From the IMG/VR virus record IMGVR_UViG_3300008259_000428, positions 1-25,651 of that record: DNA of 25,651 nucleotides; one strand, 5' to 3'. Positions 15,267 through 22,255 of this stretch are shown here, piece by piece (position 1 is the first letter of the stretch; every line of letters starts with the position of its first letter). A program made the position numbers and the translations under genes. Below the pieces are notes generated by a model, which saw only the letters and a program-made list of their open reading frames with translations, was not told where the DNA came from and did no database searches. This DNA comes from a virus.

Positions 15267-17057
15267 TTACATCATTTGTTGCTGCATGTCAACCCCCTCT
15301 GGAGGCATCTCTTCAGGCATTTCCCCTTCAGGACTAATTGTAGCTTCAGTTTGAATGTCTTCAGCCACTTGGTTCATTAGACGTTGCGTTTCAGCTTGTT
15401 CAAAGATCATTGCATTATCTTGCACAATCTTGTAGTTTTGCCAGCCCAGATTCTCTTCTAGAGCTTTGGCAATGGCTTTACCGCTAATGTGTGCTGCTAC
15501 TGTAGGAATGGCTTGTACGGCAGCAATGGTTTGGTTTAGTTCTTGAATAAACCGGGCTTGTTCCCCAAAGTGACGAGCACCAATAGGATAAATCTTACCT
15601 GCAGCCATTAAATCGTCTTTGGTGACTTCTACAAAAGCTTCGGTACCATAATCCTCGTCTACAGTGCGAATACGCTCTACACCTTCAAAATTGCGGATAG
15701 ATTCAGCCAGCATGCCGTTTAGTAGTGGTTCTAGAATGTTGCGCTCAAACCAGCTAACTTTGCTCTGAAAAATACGTCCTGCAGCGTTCTCTAGACTTTG
15801 TACCTCGTACTTGGTCTTTTCACCGGGAGTGCGGATGCCCATAGCCTGTTTTGGCGCACCAGCTAATTCCTCCATACGATTCATTAGCTCACTAATTTGC
15901 AGATCAGCTTGTAAAGCAGTGGCATCTGGACGTAAAAAGTCTAAATTACCCTCATCTCCTACGAACACAGTAGCACCGGGTTCGTACTCAAACTCTTCTA
16001 CAGTGGAACCTTTTACAACCATTACTGGATAGGCAATCAGGTCAAATACGTCAGCTTTAAGGTTTTCTAGGTGGTCAATGCGGTATTGCATACCTACTAG
16101 TTGGTCTAGTGGGCCTTGTGCCCACAGGTTATCAGTGCGTAACCTCCAACCACAATGGAACATGGGTTTACTACCTGTCCACATGGGATTAGGTTGCTTG
16201 CGTAAAATCCACTTGCGGTCAATTACAGTGATGAGTTGATTACGTAGCAAAGTATTGGTTTCTGGATCATAAATGTCGCCCCAAAACTCTAGGAGTTCTA
16301 CCATATCACTTTCTAGGTATTCGTCAGCACTGCCAAAGCCATCAATAGCCATGTTGAGTTCTTTCTTGAACTCAGGATCATCTCGGTAGTTTTGACGGAA
16401 CTGTAAAGCTTTGTTCAACACACCTTTATTGTAGTTTAGTGCAGGTTTGGTTTCTACGTCAGTCATTAGGTCGCCAAGGCTTTTTAACATGCGACGAACC
16501 ACTGGCGTTTTATCAAACGTTTCTGATAGGGGATTAAACACAAGATCGGTAGGATTAATACGATAGGCTTTAGGGCCTACGTAACGGCTAACTACGTTAC
16601 CATTGCTGTCACTAATAACATCTCGCACGTAGTCATACGTAGCAATTACGTTACCAAAATCAATGTAATCGTACACTAGTTGTGATACAAGAAGCTGAAA
16701 GTTAGATGCTTTTAGCTTCTGTTTTAGATAGTTGGTGATTGCGTAACGCTTTTGAGTCAGGTCTTTACTCTTATCAGTTGCTTCCCAAAAAAACCAATTC
16801 TCAGATGGGAATAATGCAGCCATGTAATTAGCATGCAGGTTATCCCGAATCTGAGTTAGTTTAGGAGTTACAGTAGAGTTTTTCCAAGGGAGTTTACTGT
16901 TACTAGTTTTACGAGTATCTGTAGCAAACAGGTAGTTGCGTAGTTCTTGCTGGTCACTTTTCCACACATTACGTGCATTATCCCAACGTACCCACATATC
17001 AGCAATTTTCTTTGCTAGGCTATCGTCGTCAAAAGAAACCTGAATATTTTCGTTCAT
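15267..17057 (-). CDS. portal (head-tail connector) protein
   Basis: The 596-residue product forms the dodecameric ring at one head vertex, through which DNA is packaged and ejected. Helical sequence early in the protein (QELRNYLFATDTRKTSNSKLPWKNS, residues about 40-65) and TPKLTQIRDNLHANYMAALFPS are typical of podophage portals, as are YVGPKAYRINPTDLVFNPLS and the later DQLVGMQYRIDHLENLKADVFD near the long helices of the channel wall. T7 gp8 is about 536 residues; this one is longer, with a Met/Pro/Glu-rich C-terminal tail (PEGEMPEEMPPEGVDMQQQMM is the last stretch). The ribosome site AGAGGA lies 4 bases before the ATG at 17057, 9 bases after the terminase stop, so packaging and head genes are contiguous. 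Confidence 0.92.
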   Translation of the reverse strand: MNENIQVSFDDDSLAKKIADMWVRWDNARNVWKSDQQELRNYLFATDTRKTSNSKLPWKNSTVTPKLTQIRDNLHANYMAALFPSENWFFWEATDKSKDLTQKRYAITNYLKQKLKASNFQLLVSQLVYDYIDFGNVIATYDYVRDVISDSNGNVVSRYVGPKAYRINPTDLVFNPLSETFDKTPVVRRMLKSLGDLMTDVETKPALNYNKGVLNKALQFRQNYRDDPEFKKELNMAIDGFGSADEYLESDMVELLEFWGDIYDPETNTLLRNQLITVIDRKWILRKQPNPMWTGSKPMFHCGWRLRTDNLWAQGPLDQLVGMQYRIDHLENLKADVFDLIAYPVMVVKGSTVEEFEYEPGATVFVGDEGNLDFLRPDATALQADLQISELMNRMEELAGAPKQAMGIRTPGEKTKYEVQSLENAAGRIFQSKVSWFERNILEPLLNGMLAESIRNFEGVERIRTVDEDYGTEAFVEVTKDDLMAAGKIYPIGARHFGEQARFIQELNQTIAAVQAIPTVAAHISGKAIAKALEENLGWQNYKIVQDNAMIFEQAETQRLMNQVAEDIQTEATISPEGEMPEEMPPEGVDMQQQMM

Positions 17058-17066
17058 ATTATCCTC

Positions 17067-18590
17067 TTAGTAGGCTACGCCACCAAACTTGCTATTAAAA
17101 GCTACTACGTTAGATTTACGACCCCAAGTTCTGCTAGAAATTGGAGACTTACAAATTTCAACACATGAAGCCACAGCATCTTTAACGTCATCATGCTCTG
17201 GGTTGTTCATAATGAGTTCTTCTTCTAGAATCTGGCAGTTACCACCTTTGTAATGCCAAATCTGATTGTTGTTATAACGAGGTTCTAGAATAGCTGCAAT
17301 TCGCTCTGTTTTACTCATGTTACGTGGAGGATTATATTCTTCCACAGTAAATACGATGTTTTGACTACGCATGTAATCTTTAAACTGTGTAACAATAAGT
17401 CGCTGTGCTGCTACAACTTCACAGCGCATTTTTTTAAATCTCCACTTTCTAAATACCGATTCTGCTCTGTCATACATCACAGAAATTTTATTTGTTTTAA
17501 ATCGGTCAATATCTAAAATGTAGTAGTTATTATCTTCGTCTACACCAACTACTGCAATAACTGTATAGTCTGAATTATGGTTGACTGTGTATGCAAAATC
17601 CATCGCTGCGTACACATGTAGAAGCTTATCACCAAAATACCAAGCCCCACTAAAATTTTCAATCTTGTCCCTGTCATAATAGTTAAAACGGCTTCGGTCA
17701 ATAAGCTGTGTTTCTACAGCATTTGGGTTGTTGTAATATTGAGCGTAAAACTGAGTAATGTCTAGATATTTAGCTTTTTTACGTGCTAGTTCTTTAGCAT
17801 CAAAACCAAACGTCTTACCATCTGTTCGGCGTTGTTTAGGCCAAAGAAATTCACCATTAGTTTCTACAGTGCGCTCAAATACTTCATACACTTCTAGTTC
17901 TACTTCAGTGTCAGTTTCTTCATCATAGTAGGTTTCAGTCATCTCCATCATGTCTTTGTACAAATCACCGGGATGGTAACGAGTACCTACTGCCCATTCT
18001 TTTGCACCAGTAGATTCAATAGAAGATAGTTGTGAGTAAAACGCTCTAACTTGTTCACGACCTAACTGCGTATAAGCATTGTCAGGCACCACTACGTCAT
18101 CAAGCACAGCAACCGAGCAGTGTAGCCCGGTTACGTTAGCAGTGATACCTGCTGCTTTAATAGTCGCATCACGAATGCCTTCTGCTTTTCGTTTAGGGTG
18201 GTCTACGCTAATTTCATCCACAGCCCAACGTTCACGCTTACCTTCCAATTCATTGACCATTTCGGGCCAATAAAAACGATAAATGTCTGACAGCAAAATA
18301 TCTTTTACAGCTTTTAACTGCTTCTCTGCAAGGTTAGCTGTTGCAGAAACATACAGTACAGTTGCTTCAGGATGCTTAGTAATGTGATGTGCTACACGAT
18401 AGGCAATCATAGCTGACTTTTGATGATCCCGAGGCAATAACACTAGCTGGTTGTCTTTAGCATCCTCACGTTGCCACCAAACACAAAGCTCTTCATGCAC
18501 TGCACCGAGTACACGATGCGGTGCAACAAGTTTAATAAAAGTTAACAGGTCTGCTTCCGCAGCCTGTTTTACTAGTTCTTTTTCTGTCAT
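17067..18590 (-). CDS. terL: terminase large subunit (507 aa)
   Basis: TerL is the ATP-driven motor that translocates DNA through the portal and cuts the concatemer. The ATPase part has LLPRDHQKSAM (residues about 51-61, K58) in the Walker A place, a deviant form without the classic GxxxxGK, and CSVAVLDDVV with D164-D165 as Walker B and the catalytic acid region. The nuclease part starts with YAAMDFAYTVNHNSDYT (D331) and ends with a DDVKDA segment near the C-terminus. Length is 507 residues (T7 gp19 is about 586). I chose the ATG at 18590, which overlaps the TAA of the preceding gene (TAATG); an in-frame GTG at 18596 would add two residues. The portal follows 9 bases later. The LLPRDHQKS variant is characteristic of a group of aquatic podophage terminases. 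Confidence 0.94.
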   Translation of the reverse strand: MTEKELVKQAAEADLLTFIKLVAPHRVLGAVHEELCVWWQREDAKDNQLVLLPRDHQKSAMIAYRVAHHITKHPEATVLYVSATANLAEKQLKAVKDILLSDIYRFYWPEMVNELEGKRERWAVDEISVDHPKRKAEGIRDATIKAAGITANVTGLHCSVAVLDDVVVPDNAYTQLGREQVRAFYSQLSSIESTGAKEWAVGTRYHPGDLYKDMMEMTETYYDEETDTEVELEVYEVFERTVETNGEFLWPKQRRTDGKTFGFDAKELARKKAKYLDITQFYAQYYNNPNAVETQLIDRSRFNYYDRDKIENFSGAWYFGDKLLHVYAAMDFAYTVNHNSDYTVIAVVGVDEDNNYYILDIDRFKTNKISVMYDRAESVFRKWRFKKMRCEVVAAQRLIVTQFKDYMRSQNIVFTVEEYNPPRNMSKTERIAAILEPRYNNNQIWHYKGGNCQILEEELIMNNPEHDDVKDAVASCVEICKSPISSRTWGRKSNVVAFNSKFGGVAY

Positions 18591-18871
18591 TACCACTTAA
18601 CTTTGTCTGCCCAATAAGCAGCACTCATTTTACCTTTAGAAATGTTACTGGCATGACGAGCTTTAAAAGATTCACGACGCTTGCGGTAGCTTTCAGATTC
18701 GCCTTCTTTCTTAGGGCTACCAGAAACACCTTGCTGCCCAAATCGAATAGTTTTTACTTTATCGCCTTCTTTGGCAACAACAACGTGTGATTTAGTAGGA
18801 TGGCTAGGAGTGCGCTTAGGTTTGTTAAAACCAGACACGCCAGCACGTTCTAGTCGAGGGTCTTTAGCCAT
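18590..18871 (-). CDS. small basic conserved phage protein (93 aa)
   Basis: The product starts MAKDPRLERAGVSGFNKPKRTP and continues with KSHVVVAKEGDKVKTIRFGQQG and GSPKKEGESESYRKRRESFKARH, then ISKGKMSAAYWADKVKW at the end. It is strongly basic. I recognise this as a small protein family common in phages of aquatic bacteria (possibly DUF6321, not checked), always a single short domain. The ATG at 18871 has AAGGA 6 bases upstream. The TAA overlaps the terminase start, so translation of terL is coupled to it. Function unknown; a role as a packaging accessory or DNA-binding protein is inferred from position and charge only. Confidence 0.85.
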   Translation of the reverse strand: MAKDPRLERAGVSGFNKPKRTPSHPTKSHVVVAKEGDKVKTIRFGQQGVSGSPKKEGESESYRKRRESFKARHASNISKGKMSAAYWADKVKW

Positions 18872-18879
18872 AATTATCC

Positions 18880-19110
18880 TTAACGATATTTAGCTGTTTT
18901 AGCAGCAATTTTTTTAGGTTGAGCTACAAACTGTTTACCTTTAGCATTGCCTTTGGCTTTAGCTTTATTAGTAGCAGCTTTTTCAGCAGGAGACAGGGCT
19001 TTCCAAGCAGCATCAGGTAGGTAACGCTTTTTGCCTTTAGAAGGTTTGCCGTCAGAAGTACGCCACTTTTGTGCAGTCCACTCGCGCAACGATTGTTGTG
19101 GGTTTTTCAT
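18880..19110 (-). CDS. small Lys-rich conserved protein (76 aa)
   Basis: About 21 of 76 residues are Lys or Arg and only about four are acidic. The sequence has SLREWTAQKWRTSDGKPSKGKKR near the start, LPDAAWKALSPAEKAATNKAKAK in the middle and KGKQFVAQPKKIAAKTAKYR at the end. Similar short proteins occur in many phages and as domains in some large DNA viruses of algae, by my recollection. The ATG at 19110 overlaps the TGA of the 48-codon gene before it (ATGA). A nucleic-acid-binding role is a reasonable guess from the charge. I do not know a proven function. Confidence 0.85.
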   Translation of the reverse strand: MKNPQQSLREWTAQKWRTSDGKPSKGKKRYLPDAAWKALSPAEKAATNKAKAKGNAKGKQFVAQPKKIAAKTAKYR

Positions 19111-19253
19111 TTCTTTTTCTTAGGTGGTGTATGCGTTAGCTTTTGACTTTTTTCAGAGTGTTTTGCGCCTGTGTGCAATTGGTTGCCCATTTTATGCACT
19201 GGGCCTTTATATTCTTTCCCGTTTGGTAAATAATGTTTAGCAGATTTGCTCAC
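19107..19253 (-). CDS. 48-residue basic protein with GTG start
   Basis: This gene is only 48 codons long. It reads (GTG)SKSAKHYLPNGKEYKGPVH, then KMGNQLHTGAKHSEKSQKL, and ends HTPPKKKK. The GTG start shares bases with the TGA of the gene before it (GTGA at 19250-19253), and the TGA stop overlaps the ATG of the gene after it (ATGA at 19107-19110). The K-H-Y-L-P-x-G-K-x-Y-x-G-P-x-H-K pattern and the TGAKHSEKS pattern are features I recall from other small phage proteins. It is very basic, with 12 Lys. The two overlaps fill the gap between its neighbours exactly, which strongly supports translation. Confidence 0.82.
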   Translation of the reverse strand: MSKSAKHYLPNGKEYKGPVHKMGNQLHTGAKHSEKSQKLTHTPPKKKK

Positions 19254-19438
19254 GATTTGTAACCTCCACCTTTAGCTTTGTACTCACGAGCAAGCATTTG
19301 TGCTTTACGTGCAGACCATTCACCGGGATCACCACCCTTACTGCCTGCTTTAATTTTTTCAAACAATGCCTTACGCATGGTGGGTTTAGTGTAGACACCA
19401 GCGGCGTTTACTTTAGACTTAGCTGGTTTCTTGGTCAT
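19250..19438 (-). CDS. small basic conserved protein with GGxPGxWSARKAQ motif (62 aa)
   Basis: The product ends with KALFEKIKAGSKGGDPGEW, then SARKAQMLAREYKAKGGGYKS, a compact motif that I recall from small phage and algal-virus proteins (possibly DUF5872, not checked). The N-terminus is a short basic segment (MTKKPAKSKVNAAG). The ATG at 19438 overlaps the TGA of the HNH-like gene (ATGA). No membrane span or signal peptide. The conserved Trp and SARKAQ helix suggest a folded domain that binds a partner or DNA. No function is established to my knowledge. Confidence 0.85.
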   Translation of the reverse strand: MTKKPAKSKVNAAGVYTKPTMRKALFEKIKAGSKGGDPGEWSARKAQMLAREYKAKGGGYKS

Positions 19439-19704
19439 TTCATTTTCCCAGTTTTAGTGCGTGAAAAACTTTTGTTAGCAGTTGACGAACGTACACGAAG
19501 ATTTTTCTTAGCGTTGCTTCCACCTTTGCTAAGTGGTGTTTTATGGTCAACATCATTACCATCTCCTTTAGACACTCGGCCTTCACGCTCTAACATACGA
19601 CGAGCACCATTGCGTTTAGCACGATCTTTTTTTACGTCGTTTTTGCCGTCATACTTTTCATATTGTTTTTTATAATCACGTTTTCCGTTAGTCATGTACG
19701 GCAT
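19435..19704 (-). CDS. reduced HNH-like endonuclease (89 aa)
   Basis: The motif DVDHKTPLSKGGSNAKKNLR (residues 51-70, D53 and H54) followed by SSTANKSF (N77) fits the beta-beta-alpha-metal fold of HNH nucleases. The Cys pairs of the zinc-ribbon subtype are absent, so it is a minimal version. The first 50 residues are a Lys/Arg-rich arm. HNH proteins next to terminase genes are known to assist DNA packaging or end cutting in several phages, and a homing-type role is less likely for so short a protein without DNA-recognition repeats. The ATG at 19704 overlaps the TAA of terS (TAATG) and the TGA overlaps the next ATG. Catalysis is inferred from motif only. Confidence 0.8.
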   Translation of the reverse strand: MPYMTNGKRDYKKQYEKYDGKNDVKKDRAKRNGARRMLEREGRVSKGDGNDVDHKTPLSKGGSNAKKNLRVRSSTANKSFSRTKTGKMK

Positions 19705-20183
19705 TACTTCTTACCCCCTACAACAATACCTAAACGAGCCATATCACCTGCAATTCGACCTGCAGAAGGGGGTAGTACCTCTTCTTCTTTCTTAGGCCGT
19801 CCTACGGGCTTTTTAGCCCCTTCCTGAGCATATCCTTTGTCTGCCAACCATTTAGCTGCTGCAGTGCCTCCGGGTTGTTTAGCATGTGCCTTCATCTGTT
19901 GAATGGCTTCAGAACGCAGTTTAACTTCCAGTTCAGAATGCCACTTATCAATGTGTGGTTTAATAATAGGGTGGTTACGCACTTCTAACCAGTGATCCCA
20001 ATCACCTAGCAGTGCCATAGCCACACTATACTCAGAAGGATCACGGCAGTCTAAAAAGACCTCTTTCCACTCTTGCAGTGTATATACGGGTTTAAATTTA
20101 ACGTCTACTCTAGCAAACTCTTTAAATAGTTGTAAAACTACTCGCTTGCCGCTTCCGTCGAGGAACTTGGTTCGGTCAACCAT
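19704..20183 (-). CDS. terminase small subunit (159 aa)
   Basis: TerS recognises the phage DNA and loads the packaging motor. The sequence has VYTLQEWKEVFLDCRDPSEY (residues about 33-52) and LLGDWDHWLEVRNHPIIKP (about 59-76), followed by a long helix with ELEVKLRSEAIQQMKAHA. AAAKWLADKGYAQ and the AT-hook-like GRPKKEEE (128-135) lie in the C-terminal part. This layout is that of small terminases of T7-like aquatic podophages; T7 gp18 itself is only 89 residues. The ATG at 20183 has a very strong AGGAG ribosome site 7 bases upstream and lies 46 bases inside the preceding gene. It is separated from terL by five tiny genes. I am fairly sure of the call by pattern and context. Confidence 0.82.
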   Translation of the reverse strand: MVDRTKFLDGSGKRVVLQLFKEFARVDVKFKPVYTLQEWKEVFLDCRDPSEYSVAMALLGDWDHWLEVRNHPIIKPHIDKWHSELEVKLRSEAIQQMKAHAKQPGGTAAAKWLADKGYAQEGAKKPVGRPKKEEEVLPPSAGRIAGDMARLGIVVGGKK

Positions 20184-20404
20184 TCAATTCTCCTAATCAT
20201 ACCGCGAGGTATTTGGTTTCGACGAGCTACAGTGCCGTCTTCAATTACGCCATTCGTAACAACAATGCCTTCAGGCCCATCGTATAGTAAGAAACCTACT
20301 TGTTTACAATGTACGGGAGTGTATGTAAATTCTTCCTCGTGCTCTGCCCATGCTGTCACATCTAGCTCTGTAGCGTCTTCCCACACTACATACACTAGCT
20401 TCAT
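20138..20404 (-). CDS. hypothetical small acidic protein (88 aa)
   Basis: The product [20 protein letters not shown] continues with [26 protein letters not shown] and [12 protein letters not shown], then a Ser/Thr/Glu-rich tail that overlaps terS by 46 bases. The core is a small beta-rich domain of the sort often seen as short phage hypotheticals. The ATG at 20404 overlaps the TGA of the gene before it. No membrane segment is seen. I do not recognise a function; its place just ahead of terS may tie it to packaging or merely reflect the compact operon. Confidence 0.8.
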   Translation of the reverse strand: MKLVYVVWEDATELDVTAWAEHEEEFTYTPVHCKQVGFLLYDGPEGIVVTNGVIEDGTVARRNQIPRGMIRRIEWLTEPSSSTEAASE

Positions 20405-20580
20405 TTTTTCTTTGCTTTGTTAGCCATGTGTTTAGCAGTGCGCTCACCACGCTCAGGTAGTGACTTACCTGCTTTGCTTAGTGCAATGGCAATGGCTTGC
20501 TTTTGAGGCTTACCCTTCTTCATTTCTGCTTTAATGTTCTTGCTAATTGCTTTTTGAGATTTACCTTGAGCCATTGGCAT
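20401..20580 (-). CDS. small Lys-rich conserved protein (59 aa)
   Basis: I start this gene at ATG 20580 ([20 protein letters not shown]), one base past the endolysin stop, because AAAGGA lies about 7 bases before it; a longer frame to 20628 would run inside the endolysin gene without a ribosome site. The segment [21 protein letters not shown], then [10 protein letters not shown], is a short helical motif I recall from other small phage proteins. It ends in a run of Lys. The stop overlaps the next start (ATGA). It belongs by character to the same class as the tiny basic genes near terL. Confidence 0.82.
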   Translation of the reverse strand: MPMAQGKSQKAISKNIKAEMKKGKPQKQAIAIALSKAGKSLPERGERTAKHMANKAKKK

Positions 20581-20581
20581 A

Positions 20582-21040
20582 TTAAATTCCTTTATGATAA
20601 ACAGTTTTGCCGTTTTCTTTAACGGCACGAAGAACTTGGCACTTTAAATCTTTTTCATCATACGAAACATGTACCCAACCACTGTCAGGTACATCGTCTG
20701 TGTAAAACTCTAAAATAAGTTGAGTAAACTTAAAGTTATCTTGGATGTATTCAGCTAATACTTTATTGTCAATGCCTACAATCTCAATGTCTGCTGCCAT
20801 ACCTAAACAATGATCGCTGTAAGGGCTGCCTCCCACAGCGGTGTTTACTGCGGGACTCCTATATCCACTGTTAATGGTTACTGGCCCAAACTTATCACGC
20901 AATGGTTGTAGCACATTAGCAACAAGAATATGTAAATTATTTTGTACTTTTTCAGAAGGAGTGTTATCAATGTTGCGACGAATAGCAACTTCTGATTTGC
21001 ACAATTCTGCTAGTGTAAAGTTTCTAGATAGTTGTGTCAT
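20582..21040 (-). CDS. endolysin, M15-type zinc peptidase (152 aa)
   Basis: The enzyme cuts peptide bonds of peptidoglycan to lyse the host. The family pattern is present: [16 protein letters not shown] (residues 74-87) gives H77 and D84 as zinc ligands, and SGWVHVSY gives H124 as the third. [21 protein letters not shown] at the N-terminus and [16 protein letters not shown] (about 56-71) are also typical of the M15_3 type, which includes many phage lysins. There is no signal peptide, so it depends on the holin just upstream. The ATG at 21040 overlaps the holin TGA (ATGA). Length is right for a single-domain M15 lysin without a separate cell-wall-binding part. Confidence 0.92.
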   Translation of the reverse strand: MTQLSRNFTLAELCKSEVAIRRNIDNTPSEKVQNNLHILVANVLQPLRDKFGPVTINSGYRSPAVNTAVGGSPYSDHCLGMAADIEIVGIDNKVLAEYIQDNFKFTQLILEFYTDDVPDSGWVHVSYDEKDLKCQVLRAVKENGKTVYHKGI

Positions 21041-21528
21041 TTATTAGTTTTAGAAAGCATTTCTGTTTTAGCTTGTGAACCAGCAGACGAACCAAAATAA
21101 TAGGCGATAATACCTGTCCACGCAGTGCCTAGACTACCAAGCATCATTAAAATTGCAGGATTATTAGCGTCCATTGTTCCAAATAACATCATGCCTAAAA
21201 TGCCAAAAAATCCAATAGTTACAGCACCAGCAAGCATAGGAGGCACTAAAGACCGAGTAGCTGCTTGCATTTCACGAGCAGACTTCCTATCATCTACAGC
21301 AAGAGCCTCAAAGTTGAGGCCCAATTCATTTTCTTGTTTTTTAAGTTCAATCTCGGCAATCTTAACCTGTGCAATTTGTTCAGGTGTCATTTTATTGCTA
21401 GAAATTAAATCTTGTACTTTATCCTCATCTACACCTACAGCTTTAGCAATTGCTGATACAGCCATGCCAGCAAGAGGGCCACCTAGTGCAGTTGCAATTG
21501 TTGGTGCAATTTGTTTTAACCAATCCAT
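21037..21528 (-). CDS. holin, GTA/3TM type (163 aa)
   Basis: Holins form the inner-membrane lesion that frees the endolysin. This one has an amphipathic Ala/Gly-rich N-terminal segment (about 8-32, IATALGGPLAGMAVSAIAKA), a soluble helical middle part with EQIAQVKIAEIELKKQ (51-66), and two strong membrane segments at about 94-117 (VPPMLAGAVTIGFFGILGMM) and 125-146 (ILMMLGSLGTAWTGIIAYYF). This is the layout of the three-TM holins first named from gene transfer agents. AAGGGG precedes the ATG at 21528 by six bases, and the start lies 13 bases inside the gene before it. The endolysin follows directly with ATGA overlap. Confidence 0.85.
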   Translation of the reverse strand: MDWLKQIAPTIATALGGPLAGMAVSAIAKAVGVDEDKVQDLISSNKMTPEQIAQVKIAEIELKKQENELGLNFEALAVDDRKSAREMQAATRSLVPPMLAGAVTIGFFGILGMMLFGTMDANNPAILMMLGSLGTAWTGIIAYYFGSSAGSQAKTEMLSKTNK

Positions 21529-22016
21529 GCGTTACCCCTTGAATTAACTACTGAAACAATCATTATTAATATTGATGTAAGTGCTGTTCCTACTGCAAGC
21601 ATAACGGCAATACCAATTGCCCAATCTACACGTTGTTTAGCTATTTTTTTACGTTTACGTTCTAACTCACGCGCTTCTCGTTCTTTAGCTTGACGTATCT
21701 TGCTGCGTTCAAGAAGAAGTTGTTCCCAAAGACCCGCTTGCCCATATCCGTAAATTAAAAGATGTTTTAGTTCTTCTTCAGCTTGTCTAAGCTGTTCAGC
21801 ATGCATTACAATTTCTAATGCTTTACTAGTATCGGATTGTCCTTTTTTACCTAAATCATTTGCTGCTTTTTGAACTACGTCTTTAGCATCAAAAAATTTA
21901 CCAAACTCTCCAATAATGTTGGAAATGTCTTTACCTAATGCTTGTGCTTTTTTAATTGTAGCTACAGCCGTTTGTGCTGCTGCAAACGCGGTAGCTGCGG
22001 CTGTAATTGGATCCAT
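21516..22016 (-). CDS. coiled-coil, C-terminally anchored membrane protein of the lysis region (166 aa)
   Basis: The product has an Ala-rich hydrophobic helix at 5-20 (AAATAFAAAQTAVATIKKA), then a long helix with a highly charged stretch at 101-130 (ERSKIRQAKEREARELERKR), and one clear membrane segment at about 132-157 (WAIGIAVMLAVGTALTSIL). The charged run next to the membrane implies that the body is cytoplasmic and the tail short and outside. Similar proteins occur beside holins in aquatic podophages. A lysis accessory (antiholin or spanin partner) or a membrane assembly factor is possible, but no lipobox or other proof is seen. The ATG at 22016 overlaps the TAA of the gene before (TAATG). 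Confidence 0.78.
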   Translation of the reverse strand: MDPITAAATAFAAAQTAVATIKKAQALGKDISNIIGEFGKFFDAKDVVQKAANDLGKKGQSDTSKALEIVMHAEQLRQAEEELKHLLIYGYGQAGLWEQLLLERSKIRQAKEREARELERKRKKIAKQRVDWAIGIAVMLAVGTALTSILIMIVSVVNSRGNAWIG

Positions 22017-22240
22017 TATGGTTTGTAGTTAGACCACATTGCACCAATTGCTGCAACTAAACCACCTATCCATAAAAGTGGTTTAGCTATTTTAGCAATA
22101 AACTCAAGCACAGTAAAAGCTCCACGCGCAGCATTAAAGGCATCAACTACATCTTGTGTACGTTGATTAATACAATCTACTTTACTTTCAACTTCAATGA
22201 GTCGAGCATAAATTTCTGCGTGTGTTACTTCTTCTGCCAT
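22016..22240 (-). CDS. XhlA-like small coiled-coil membrane protein (74 aa)
   Basis: The N-terminal 40 residues form an amphipathic coiled coil (HAEIYARLIEVESKVDCINQ), followed by a single membrane segment at about 53-69 (KPLLWIGGLVAAIGAMW) and a short polar end. This is the plan of XhlA-type holin-associated proteins. Together with the 166-residue protein and the holin it makes three consecutive membrane proteins before the endolysin. A role as a second holin or antiholin is likely but unproven. The ATG at 22240 is 15 bases after the cupin gene stop, without a strong ribosome site. The TAA shares a base with the next ATG. Confidence 0.72.
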   Translation of the reverse strand: MAEEVTHAEIYARLIEVESKVDCINQRTQDVVDAFNAARGAFTVLEFIAKIAKPLLWIGGLVAAIGAMWSNYKP

Positions 22241-22255
22241 AAATTTTACACTAAA

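Noticed and set aside
19298-19675. 125-codon open frame on the plus strand
   Set aside because: It lies opposite the HNH-like and 62-residue genes, which are firmly supported; the plus frame is Phe/Leu/Ser-rich antisense sequence.
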